Below, piece by piece: positions 10,321 to 19,849 of a stretch of 64,000 bases of DNA. Numbering within the stretch: the first letter of the stretch is position 1; every line of letters begins with the position of its first letter. The stretch covers positions 5,264,504-5,328,503 of the forward strand of contig CP154957.1 in NCBI GenBank assembly GCA_039621445.1, read 5' to 3'. Source of the stretch: Euglena gracilis (Eukaryota > Euglenida > Euglenophyceae > Euglenales). Both the position numbers and the translations under genes were made by a program. The notes under the pieces were generated by a model that was not told the DNA's origin, did not search any database, and was given only the letters and a program-made list of their open reading frames with translations.

Positions 10321-12418
10321 TGCTCAATTGTTCTGCTTCGCTTGGCTTGAATAACTTGCGATAGCTTTTCGCTGTAGAAAGGCTACGCCGCAGCAAACTG
10401 CTGCGCGAAATTATAGGAGGAAGACGCGAGGCAAGAGAACGAAACGACAATCAAGGGAACGAAAAGGCAGGCCAAGACCCACGAGCCAAGCTAAGCAAGC
10501 GAAGCCAAGGGTGGAGCAAGGGCGGGCCGCATCTTCCGCAATGTCCACCATATAAAAAAGTGCAGTAATTTTTAAAGCAACCGCAGCACGCCCTTGCTCA
10601 CGGAAAACCAACGAGGAAGGCACATCGAGGGCGAGCACAAACACGTTTTGCCTTTTTTCCAGGGAACACGGCGCTCCTAAGGGCAAAGTGCGGGGCCTGA
10701 GGTGGCTTTATATTTATCCTCTCATCTGAACCGCCCTTTCGCCATTGATGGTTTGAAGAAACCATGTTGACATTTTTTCCCCCGATGTGGCGAGAAAGGG
10801 GCAGGGGAGAACATTTCTTTTTTAAATACTTCTGCCCCCGTGCTTTTGATTTTAACGGGGGCCACCAGAGAGCAAAAGCCGGCGAAAATGTGCATTTAGG
10901 AAAATGTTTTTGCCGCTGTGCATTTAATATTACGCGCTCGAGGAATTCCTTGCCTTGGCACCGAGAAGTGGCAATAAAAGAGACAATAAAACCCAAAATC
11001 GGCCGGGCGGGATTTTCAGCCAATATTTTTCGGCGGCTGCCCCTGCTTTTACAACGGGCATTTTTTTCCCGACTCCCCTTCCTGCGCACTTTGGATCCAC
11101 CTTTTCCTGCGTGTTTCGAAAGTTAGGCAAGCCCCACCGGCCCTGGGCACGGTTTCCCCCCGAGCTGCCATTTTCTTTCTTGGTCTGCCGTCTTAAAGTT
11201 TCGCTCGACCCCCAAGCGGTGGGTGCGCCAGGGTGGCCCCCAAGAAAAAATTTACCACGAAACTACACTGCAGCCCCGTCAGCAGATTCAATGCAATTTG
11301 CTAAGGGTAAATGGTGGGGAAAAATGGCCATATTTGGGCAAAACGGTTTGAATTTGGGAAGAAGAAAACAGCAGTCCCAGCATAAACCGTGACCAGTGAC
11401 AGAGGGACGTCACTTGCGAAACACAAAGGCAAGATGGGCCGGCGAGGAAAGACAGTTCCGATCGAGCCAAAGTGCGTGGCAAGTGTGGCCATCATTTCCG
11501 CCGTCCTGTCGGAGCCACCAGAAACGGAAAAAAATGTGTTTTTCGCTTTCGCCTTGGCGCAGCTACTTGGGAACTGAAAATCAGACTGACAGAAAAACCC
11601 TTTTCCCAACTTCCCAAGAAGCACAGCACAGAGAAATGCAGGGAGGACGGACTGTATATCTAAGTCCGTCAAAACCGTTTCTTGATTCGTTTTTTTTGTG
11701 GATCCTTCGGCCTCGGCTTTTTTTTTTTGAGGCGGCCGCCGAGTTTCGAAGCCAAAATATTCAATCTTTTCTTTTTTGTCCTTGAGCTTTTCCAAATGAA
11801 CCGTGAAATCCAAAATTTTATCAAAATCCGGTTCTTACATACACAATCAATTGATATTTTTTGTAGTTTTGTACCAGTGCATTGGGTCGGCAAAGAACCT
11901 TGTGTGTGAGATTGGTTTGAAATTGGTGGGTTCGAGTGGGGACTTTCTTAGGTTAATTAGGGGAAAATGACAAATCGTACTGTGGAAAATTGGTCGGCCG
12001 GTCTTGAAAATTTCAAAGAATCGGCCGTGCAAGGTCAAAAATTGAGTTCAGGCCTTCAAGCTGAACCATCATAATCTTTTCCCTGGGTTAAATTCGAATG
12101 AAAACCAAAAAGTGTTATTTCAGTGATTTCGGCCCCACTCAGGAAAATTTTTGCAATTTTTTGAGTTAGGACCCCTTTACACTCCCCCACTTAGAAACGT
12201 AAGTAAAAAAGAAGGGGTCCGAACAAAGGAAATAATTTGGTTTGCGAAAAAAATGAAGTTGTATGTGTGCGGTTAGTAAGAGCAACGAGAGGGGGGCAGC
12301 CCAAAAGGCCACACCGCACCCCGGGGGAATGGTGCAACGGTGCAACGCAAAGGTGCGGCGCACGGTGGGGTTCACGGTTCAAAGCAACGGTGCGGTGTCG
12401 CCGCCGCCACCCGCCGCC
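10321..12418. other. no gene recognised
   Basis: Only short, mutually overlapping ORFs are present. The segment 12300-12480 is G/C-rich with CCG-type repeats that keep several frames open at once, which is not evidence for coding. Confidence 0.45.
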
Positions 12419-12661
12419 TCACGCCGCTCTACTTCGCCGCCACGGCCCACGGCGCGTTTGTGTTGTCGTGTGTTCACACCCACAGTATGGCATGCAGTTT
12501 TTATCTCCACACACCACACGACACTCATGCTTAGAATGATACTTTGCGGGGCACCCAAGGCAGGTCGGGTTGCAACTTCGAAGGTTGCACGCCGAGCCAC
12601 AAAAGGGCCTAGGCATGGTTTCGCGTTTCCAACACTTGCGAACCTTTAGTTTTTTGACCAA
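12419..12661 (-). CDS. small Cys-rich ORF, possible zinc-binding fragment
   Basis: An 80-codon frame beginning ATG at 12661, with thirteen cysteines in about 55 residues (motifs FCGSACN, SCNPTCLGCPA, VVCGDKNCMPYCGCEH). The spacing CxxC-C-C with nearby His looks like a zinc cluster. The other strand over this segment is a poor candidate. I see no intron signals and no family match. It may be an exon or remnant of a mobile-element protein. Confidence is low because the ORF is short. Confidence 0.3.
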   Translation of the reverse strand: MVKKLKVRKCWKRETMPRPFCGSACNLRSCNPTCLGCPAKYHSKHECRVVCGDKNCMPYCGCEHTTTQTRRGPWRRSRAA

Positions 12662-12870
12662 CCGTCATTCAAGAAACCTGGTTGTAGGCTTCAGGGATTT
12701 TTTTTTATTGTTAGCCCAGCGTTCCGTTAGGGATCCTTTCTCACAAGGAGCAAACTCCTTTTTTTTGGTCGGGCCCTTTTTTGTTGGGGTCTTTGCTTAA
12801 TTACTCTTTGAGGAGCAAATTACTCTCTTTTTTGAAGCGTTGCAACTTTTTTGTTGGGGGGATGTTCAAT

Positions 12871-13299
12871 TTAGTGATCTGTTGCTTGTCGCGACCAAAC
12901 ACCAAAAATCAGAAACAACGAAAACAACCCCACAACCCGCGGGATTGGTTCCACGCAATGACAATTCATCACTTTTCCCACAAACGTATCGGGAATGTGA
13001 CTTAAGGCCGTTTTTGTGGGGGTCACATCAAGCCGTGCCCTTCCGGGCCATCTCTCAAATCTTGGCCCAAAATGTCCACCTCTTAGAGAGAAAATGCGCT
13101 TGGAAAATCTGTCCACCTTTTGCTTTTCAAAAAACAAATCCAAATCTGTGAAATTCTCGTCTCCTTGCCATTCCAAAAATTGTTCGTCGGAACCCAAAAT
13201 TCCTTGGGGGATACCTAGGAGAGTCTCACCGACAAAATTGTTCGCCATGTCCCATGTCTGGGCAAGTTGCGTTCCCAAATTTCTCTGAAAATCCTGCAC
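12871..13299 (-). CDS. hypothetical ORF, 142 codons
   Basis: The frame has a balanced composition in its N-terminal 100 residues (segments LGIPQGILGSDEQFLEW and DENFTDLDLFFEKQKVDRF), unlike the G- or P-biased shadows around it. The last 30 residues become hydrophobic and may be noncoding. No domain was recognised. It could be one exon of a decayed minus-strand gene that continues near 13484-13711. Confidence 0.25.
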   Translation of the reverse strand: MQDFQRNLGTQLAQTWDMANNFVGETLLGIPQGILGSDEQFLEWQGDENFTDLDLFFEKQKVDRFSKRIFSLRGGHFGPRFERWPGRARLDVTPTKTALSHIPDTFVGKVMNCHCVEPIPRVVGLFSLFLIFGVWSRQATDH

Positions 13300-14195
13300 A
13301 CCGTCCTTTACGGGGGGGATTGGGTTTCACCTGCTCTCCGTAAATAACACCGAATATCTGAAAATTATGTCGGTACAACACATCGACTTTTTGCTGGAAC
13401 GCCCCAAGGAGGAAAAGTGGGGAAACAAAGTGGGAAAAGAGCCAAAAACGGTGGAACAGAAAAGCCCCGCAGCAACCTGCCAACTAATCAAAGATGGAAT
13501 CCAGTCCGGACAGAAATCCAAAATTGTCATCCCACCCAAAATTCAGGTCAAAAGTAAAACTGACCCAAGCAGAAAAAATCCTGTTGGATTCCGAAAAATC
13601 TGGGTCCATAAAGGGTTCAGGATACAGGAACCTAAAATCTAACCCCCTGGTCCCCAATATCAAAGACGAAAGACATATTCCAAAGGGGAGGTTTTTGTGT
13701 TGGTCCCCCATGGTACCCCCTCACGAATGACCCATGGCGAAAGCGAATTTGGGAATTGGATGAACCCCAGAATATGGGAAACGGTGGTGGAAGTGGACAA
13801 TTTTCAGGTGGAAAAGGGAGGGGAGGGTTGACACGCATTTTGCACCCCCTCATTTTCCCCAAGTAGAAAAAAGTGAATTTTTTTTAATTTTCTTCCGCCC
13901 GTTTGGGGAAAGAGAAGGAAAAATGGGTTGAACGGTGGACCAATGAAAATTTTGAGTCTGCAGATTTTACCCAAGGCACAAAATCTTACGTTTTTATTTG
14001 GCAAGTGTGGGAGGTGGAATCCATTCAATTTAATGGGTTGTGTTGTGTGGAAGAAAGAAATGAAGTTGGAATGAACAAAATGGGGATGAGCCCCACTCAT
14101 TTCGAGGCAAGAGAGCCATAAACCCAGCTACCCATCAGCAGGTCGCACAATTCATCCAAAATTTCCATGGGATGGAAAATGGTCGTCAACCCAGC

Positions 14196-14721
14196 CTACA
14201 ACTCAACAAAAACACTTGCTGGGAGAAAAAAACTTCCATGGCATCTCTCACAGTCTCTCTGGTCCTCCACTCTGATCTTGTTGTTGGTGGACATACCCTG
14301 GGGGGGGCCTCTGTGGCCCCCCCTTGGGTTGATCTTCCCCTGCCATGGGCAAAACAAAAATATCTGACAGGGGACCACTGTGGGTCTGTCGCTGTCCTCC
14401 TCCGCAAGGTCACTGTCCGTACCTTGTCCCCCTTTTCCAAGTAAAGGGCCTCTGTGGGTCCCTTTGGGGGGTCTTCCTGGGGCTGGGTTATGTAGAAATG
14501 CCTTATTGGGCTGCAGCTGGTTAGCTTCTGGTCCCCAGGGATTGTAAAGTGGTGCCCCCAATTGGGCTTGAAATTGTTGCCCGTAATGGCCTTGGACCCC
14601 ATGGCCTAGCTTCTCTTTGCCTTTGTCTTGATTTGATGTGGGTCTCCAGCTGCATTGGAAGCCTTGGGGGGCCTTTGTGGGCCCCCATTTTCCCCCTTGG
14701 GGGGGTTGATGATGGGAGACA
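14196..14721 (-). pseudogene. Gly/Pro/Gln-rich minus-strand frame within the left direct repeat
   Basis: A minus-strand frame stays open through the repeat, encoding short blocks such as HQPPQGGKWGPTKAP and GKINPRGGHRGPPQG. It resembles in composition the C-terminal part of the Penelope-like element at 34.8-36.2 kb. The matching frame in the right copy carries changes and is broken. It may be a fragment of an older retroelement ORF into which the chromovirus sequence was later placed. No domain is visible, so this is tentative. Confidence 0.25.
14493..14494. other. empty TA target site of the Tc1-like insertion
   Basis: Here the left repeat reads ctgggttatg-TA-gaaatgcc uninterrupted. In the right repeat the matching ctgggccatg is followed by TA, 1555 bp of foreign DNA, TA, then gaaatgcc. 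This is direct evidence for TA-specific insertion after the duplication. Confidence 0.85.
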
Positions 14722-16408
14722 TGGGTGGCGGCAACGAGGCGGACGTCCTCCTGGTGTTCAAGGCGAGGAGCGAAGGAGAGAGGAGTGGAGGAGTGAAGAG
14801 GTGGCACAGCCAGATCACCGTCCATGACGGTGATATAGGGTGTGACCTGATTCTGGGTTACCCCTGGCTGAAGCAGCACAGGCTGGATGTGCAACCCTGG
14901 CGGGATTCGCTCCAGCTCCACGACGACCCCCGATGGGTCATCGCCGGCACCGAAGCAAGCGAGATCGCAGCGCTAAGCACACGCACCCACGCGACCGTCC
15001 GAGCCCGCAGCCCGTCGCCGTTGCCCCGCACGCCGTCCGAAGTGGTGGAGGAGACGGAGGCCGAGGTGAGGAAGATGAGGCTCACCGTTGGGGTCAACGG
15101 CCCCGACGGAGATGAGGAGGACGAGGCCCTGGACGCCGAGGAGGAGGCAATGGTGGCCAAGGTGCTGATCGACGCGACCAAGGAGGCGAAGGAAGTCCGT
15201 GGGGTGTTCACGGCCGAGGCGGAGGAGCAGCATCCGCTGGCCGTCCAGCTGCGCGCCGAGATGCTCAAGGAGTTCGAGGGCCGCGTCTTCTGCGACCGCG
15301 TCCACCCCGATCCGCCGCCCCGAGGCCAGCACGGGATGGCGGTGCTGCACCTCAAGCCAAACGTACAGCCGGTGGTGGGGAGGGTGATCCACCTGAAGGG
15401 CGAGCGGCTGGAAGCGCTGCGGGAGATGGAGGAGGAGTGCCGCCGCGACCGGAAGGTGGAGCCGGGCCGCGGCCCGTGGCGGGCGGCGGCCTTCCCGATT
15501 CGGAAGAAGAACGGGAAGTGAAGGATGGTGTGTGACTACGCGGTGATGAAACTGCAGATCATGGCGGACAGCTACCCCTTGCCCTTGACGGAGGCGATCG
15601 TGGCGGAGCAGGCGAAGTGTACCCTCTTCAGCACCATCGACTTGCAGGACGCGTTCCACCAGGTGGCCTCGGCGGAGGAGAGCCGACCGGTGACGAACGT
15701 CCAGCTGCCGGGTGGGCTGTGGCAGTGGCGTGTGGTCCCGCAGGGGATCAACGTCGGGCCCGCCCTCCTGCAGCGGGACATCAACGCCACCTGCGCGGCG
15801 GTGAAGGCGCACTCCCGCCCGTACTTCGACGACATCGTCGTCAGTACGCGGCAGGGAGCGGAGGAGACGGACGAGGAGTTCTACCAGAAGCATGCCCGAG
15901 ACGTCCGTGAGACGTTGCTGGCCTTGGAGAAGGACAGATGGGTCAGCGACAGCCGCAAGGTCAAGCTCTTCATGAGGCAGGTCGAGTTCGTGGGGCATGT
16001 CCTGGGGCACGGCAGGAGGGCGCCTGCCCCAGGCAAACTGTCGGCGGAGCAGCACTGGCAGCTGCCGCCGACGGTCAGCAGTCTCCGCGCATTTGTCGGC
16101 GTCTGCAAATACTATGCGGGCTACGTGAGACTCTACGCGGAGCTGGAGGCGCCGTTGCAGGAGAAGCTGAAGTTGCCGAGGGAGCTGACCAAGGCGGGAT
16201 CCAAGCACCCAGTGGTGTGGACGGAGCAGGAGAAGGAGGCGTTCGACAAGCTGAAGAAGGCCCTCGTCGCCGACCTGGAGCTGTACCACATCGATCCAGC
16301 CAAGCTGTTCGTCCTGCGCACCGACGCGTCGGACTACGCCATCGGAGCGGGGTTGGAGCAGTTCCCGAACATCGACGGCGTGCTGCGGGTGGAGGACCTG
16401 CGGCCGGG
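14722..16408 (+). pseudogene. pol: chromovirus pol part 1: protease remnant, reverse transcriptase, start of RNase H
   Basis: The frame opens with DLILGYPWLKQH, the C-terminal end of a retropepsin; the catalytic DTG is absent. A variable acidic linker follows, then the RT: RGPWRAAAFPIRKKNGK, then VCDYAVMKLQ, then STIDLQDAFHQ (motif A), VVPQGINVGPALLQRDIN (motif B) and PYFDDIVVS (motif C with the DD pair at 15828-15833). RNase H begins with LRTDASDYAIGAG at about 16313. At 15519-15521 a TGA sits where the family has an invariant Trp (normally TGG), a single-base nonsense change. The frame breaks at about 16408 inside RNase H. Identity as Ty3/gypsy pol is firm. Confidence 0.93.
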
Positions 16409-17440
16409 GCCTCCGTCCTGGTGGCCTTCATGTCCCGGAAGCTCACCGAGGGGCAGCGCCTTCGGTGGGATGTCCGGGACAAGGAGACGTATGCCGTGGT
16501 GGCCGCCCTCGACAAGTGGGCGGGCTTCCTGCTGGACAACGAGATCCTCGTCCTGACCAACCACCGCAGCCTGGAGTCGTGGTAGAAGGAGTACGTCGCC
16601 GGAGTGGGCCCGCAGGGGAGGCGGGCCAGATGGCATGCGAAGCTCAACGAGTTCCGCGTCACCGTGGTGCACGTCCCCGGCGAGACCAACGTGGTGGGCG
16701 ATGCCATGTCTCGCTGGGCCTACCCGGCCTCACAAGGCTGGCGCGACACCTCGTGGCACGGCACCGAGGCCGACACGAAGGAGATGAAGGCCCACATCCT
16801 GGAGGAGAAGCTGCGCGAGAAGTCCACCCCGAAGGCGGTACATCCCGAGGACGAGGAGACCAAGGCGGAACAGGTGGAGAGGTCAACCCTGAAGGAGGGG
16901 AGAGAGCTGGCCGTCGTCCAGCTGATCCTGCTCCAGTCGTTCGCCGTGGTCCCGTCAGCGTCCCACATCGCCGTCACCACGCGCAGCCGCCTCGACACGC
17001 AGCGCAACGCCCGAGACGCCCCAGCAGACGCCCCGCACGGTACGCGGTACGAGCACCCACGCGAGATGCACCAGTCAGCCTCGTCCCCCGCGGCCGCAGC
17101 AGTCCCACCGTCGGCATTGTCTGCGGCAGTCCCACCGTCTGCGTCGTTCATCGCATCACCAGCGTCCGAGCCAGCACCATCATCCAACGCGACATCGCCA
17201 GCCCCATCACCAGCACCGCAGTCCACCGCACCGCAGTCCATCGCACCGTCCGCAGCGCCCACAGCCGGTGTGTCATCACCGGCCATGCCCGTCCCAGCGT
17301 CCGCAGCCGGTGTGCCGTCACCGGCCGCGTCAGTCCCGTCTGCAGCGCCCGCAGCACGTGTGCCGTCAACCGCTGATCCCGTGCCCCCGCAGCCTGACCT
17401 GGACATCAACGTCTTCGACATGGACTGGAGCAAGGCGTAT
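16409..17440 (+). pseudogene. pol: chromovirus pol part 2: rest of RNase H and a Ser/Pro/Ala-rich linker
   Basis: After a frame switch the RNase H continues with FMSRKLTEGQRLRWDVRDKE, then LTNHRSLESW, then a TAG at 16583-16585 where Gln (CAG) is usual, then VVHVPGETNVVGDAMSRW. That last motif is the classical end of Ty3/gypsy RNase H. From about 16950 the sequence becomes a long Ser/Pro/Ala-rich linker built of SPAPSPAPQS-like units, unusually long for this position. A second frame switch lies near 17440. Confidence 0.88.
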
Positions 17441-18010
17441 GAGGTGTGCCCGCGTCTGGGACCAGGCCCACAACGGCCCGGGCTGGCCCAGCGGGTTCCA
17501 GCTGGTGGATGGGCGGCTCGTCTCGGCGGGGAGGTGGTGTGTGCCGAGCGAGCTGCTGGCGGAAGTGCTGAGGGAGCAGCACTCGGTCTCTGGCCACATT
17601 GGCGGGGACCGGCTGGTGGAGGAGGCCGAGCGCACCTACGTCTTCTGGGACCGGATGGAGGCGGCGAAGGTGGCCGGCGGGCTGCAGCGGACGTGCCCGG
17701 TGTGCCAGGCAACCGAGCACCCGCACCAGCCGCTGCGGCTGAAGGTTTGCCCGACGCCCGTCCCGCCGTACATCATGGCGTCGGTGGCCATCGACCTCTT
17801 CGTGATGCCGGAGGTGGACTTCGAGGGGCAGCTGTACAACGTGTTCGCCGCCTGCGTCGATCGCCACAGTGGGTGGGTCGTGGCCACGGCCTACCACACG
17901 CGCGGCCTCACCGCCGCCACCGTGGCCAAGGCGTTGTACCGGGGGTGGTGGTCGCCGCACGGGCTGCCCAGCGTGATCACGAGTGATCGCGGGCCGCATT
18001 TTGCTGGCGC
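17441..18010 (+). pseudogene. pol: chromovirus pol part 3: integrase zinc finger and first two catalytic Asp
   Basis: The frame carries the HHCC zinc finger (EQHSVSGHIGGDRL, then QRTCPVCQATEH) and the core. The first catalytic Asp is in VAIDLFVMPE and the second in ITSDRGPHFAG, close to 17985. The catalytic Glu lies after the next frame switch. The spacing agrees with a Ty3/gypsy integrase. Confidence 0.9.
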
Positions 18011-18940
18011 GTGGTGGCGCAGCATGTGCGGCCTGCAGGGATCCGCCACGCCTGCGCCCAGGCGTACCACCACGCGGCGAACGGGCGGGCGGAGTCCCTC
18101 GGTGCGCAGCTGCAGAAGCGGATCCGGAGCGAGAAGGCCGAGGCCCCGATCACCTGGGTGGAGTCCCTGCCCAGGGCAGTGCAGAAGCTGAACGACTCCA
18201 AGGCGCAGCACGGCCTGAGCCCGTACGAGGTGCTGTATGGACGGCATCGGTGGACTGGTGGCGTACCGTACAAGGCCCCGGTCATGGTGGATGATGCCGT
18301 GTCGTTCTTCGAGAGACAGAAGGCCGTGGACCAGAAGGTCGCCGACGTCCTCAACGACCTCCACAAGCGGCAAGCGGACCAGAAGAACCGGAGCAGGAAG
18401 GACCTCGAGGAGTTCGCCAAGGGAGACCTGGTCTGGTACTTCCGGCCTCCGAGGCGGCCGGGCCAGAAGCTCGAGAGCTACTGGCTTGGCCCAGCCCGGG
18501 TCACCGCGCGCCGTGGCGAGCACTCTTATGAGCTGGAGCTGGAGGAGGGCCGCCGCCAAGACGCCCACCGCTGCCAGCTGAAGGCCTACCGCGATGACAC
18601 GCGGTTGTGGGGGCCGCCCAAGGTGTTTGCCTACCGGCAGGCCAGACCGCAGGAAGACGTGGACATCGAGGAGTGGACGGTGGAGGAGATCCGGCGGCAC
18701 CGCCGACGAGACGACGGCGACTGGGAGTTCGAGGTGAAGTGGGAGGGCCACCCGACTCTCACGTGGGAGCCGTTGAAGAACTCCTTCCATCGCTACTCTC
18801 ACCAGATGATCGAGTACGCAAAGTCCAAGAAGCTCAAGGTGGACCTGCTGGACTACCTCCACCGCAACCCGGCTGAGGTGGCGGTCATCATCGCGGAGGT
18901 GAAGAAGCAGGAGCAGGAGGTCATCAACAACACCGAGTAG
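18011..18940 (+). pseudogene. pol: chromovirus pol part 4: integrase end and chromodomain
   Basis: The third catalytic residue is in HHAANGRAESLGAQL. Then come the C-terminal GPY/F-like region (FAKGDLVWYFRPPR, YWLGPARVTARRG) and a chromodomain at about 18655-18810, with the motifs EEWTVEEIRRHRRR, WEFEVKWEGHP and TWEPLKN. The aromatic cage positions (Y/W-x-V-K-W and W-E) are largely kept. The chromodomain directs integration to heterochromatin in related elements. A TAG ends the frame at 18938-18940, but the same frame continues open afterwards. Confidence 0.93.
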
Positions 18941-19762
18941 GAAGAGCCCGAGGAGTGGGTCTGGCCCGACGAGGACATCAAGAAGGACGAGGAGGCAAGC
19001 AGCCAGGAAGGGGAGTCAGCGGACCCCCCAGTGGGCACAGCGGTGCCTGCAGCACAGCACGTCCCGACACGCGATCCACCGCCAGCGCTAGGTCAGGATC
19101 CACCGCGGACCGTCGCCGCCGCTGCATCGCACCAGCCCGTCCCACTGCACTTCGTGCACCACCCGTCCGACCGTCCCTCCGTCTCTGCGTTTCCCCAGCT
19201 GTCGCAGGAGGCTGATCCCCAGATCCCCTCTGCTGCGGTATCAACCTTGGTGTGTCCATCGACAGGAGCTGAGTGCGCGCAGCCCGTGTCTGCGTTCGCT
19301 CATTTGCTGCCGCACGCTGCCCCCCAGGCGGCTGTGGCTGCCTCCCAGGCTGCTGTGGCCGCCCCCCAGGCGACAGTGGTGGCTGCCAGCCAGGCTGCTG
19401 TGGCTGCCAGTCAGGCGGCTGTGGCTGCCTCTGCGATGTTCACCCATTCTCCGTATGTGCCCATTCCGAACCATTTCCCGGCTGCGGGCGGGGACGCGGT
19501 GCCCCCTCCGCCTGCGGCCTTCCCGGTGTGTACGGGCCGGCACCCCCCCATGCCGCCGGCCTGTGCTACGCCGTCCCCGTTCCTCTCACACCATTTCCTG
19601 CCAGCGCACCCCCATACCCAGTGCGCCCCGTTCATCCCCTGTCCCGACGGACCCATGGCTCCTTCCCATTGCACCTCCAGGACCCGTCCTCAGCCTCAAG
19701 GCGGCGAGAGGGCACCACCGCCGGTGTCTGCGCCCTCAATCCCCCCAACGCAGGCCTGGTGA
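18941..19762 (+). pseudogene. Ala/Pro/Ser-rich tail in frame after pol
   Basis: The frame of the chromodomain stays open past the TAG (acidic EEPEEWVWPDEDIKKDEE, then Pro/His/Ala-rich). It includes a short tandem repeat at about 19315-19440 encoding QAAVAAS units. It could be a C-terminal extension of pol, or noncoding GC-rich DNA that is open by composition. No domain is seen. Confidence 0.4.
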
Positions 19763-19849
19763 GACCCGGCCCTTTCCGGCGCCAACCCGGAGGCCACCCA
19801 TTTTCCCCTACACACGGCTACCCATGCCAGCCCACCGCCCCGGGGGTGG

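Larger units (their letters stand above)
13601..14721 (+). repeat. left copy of a 1.12-kb direct repeat flanking the chromovirus (LTR or segmental duplication)
   Basis: The segment begins TGGGTCC and ends GAGACA. It is repeated at 22465-25137 once the 1.56-kb insertion there is discounted. The copies share nearly all sequence, with small differences. TG...CA ends and a purine-rich run before the right copy fit LTRs. Against this, no target duplication is visible (aaatc before, ttttg after) and the pol frame starts abruptly at the edge with gag missing. Minus-strand frames also run out of the repeat into both outer flanks, as expected if it was part of older sequence. Confidence 0.75.

Noticed and set aside
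14973-16289. 438-codon minus-strand ORF
   Set aside because: Antisense shadow of the GC-rich chromovirus RT, whose plus-strand motifs are unmistakable.
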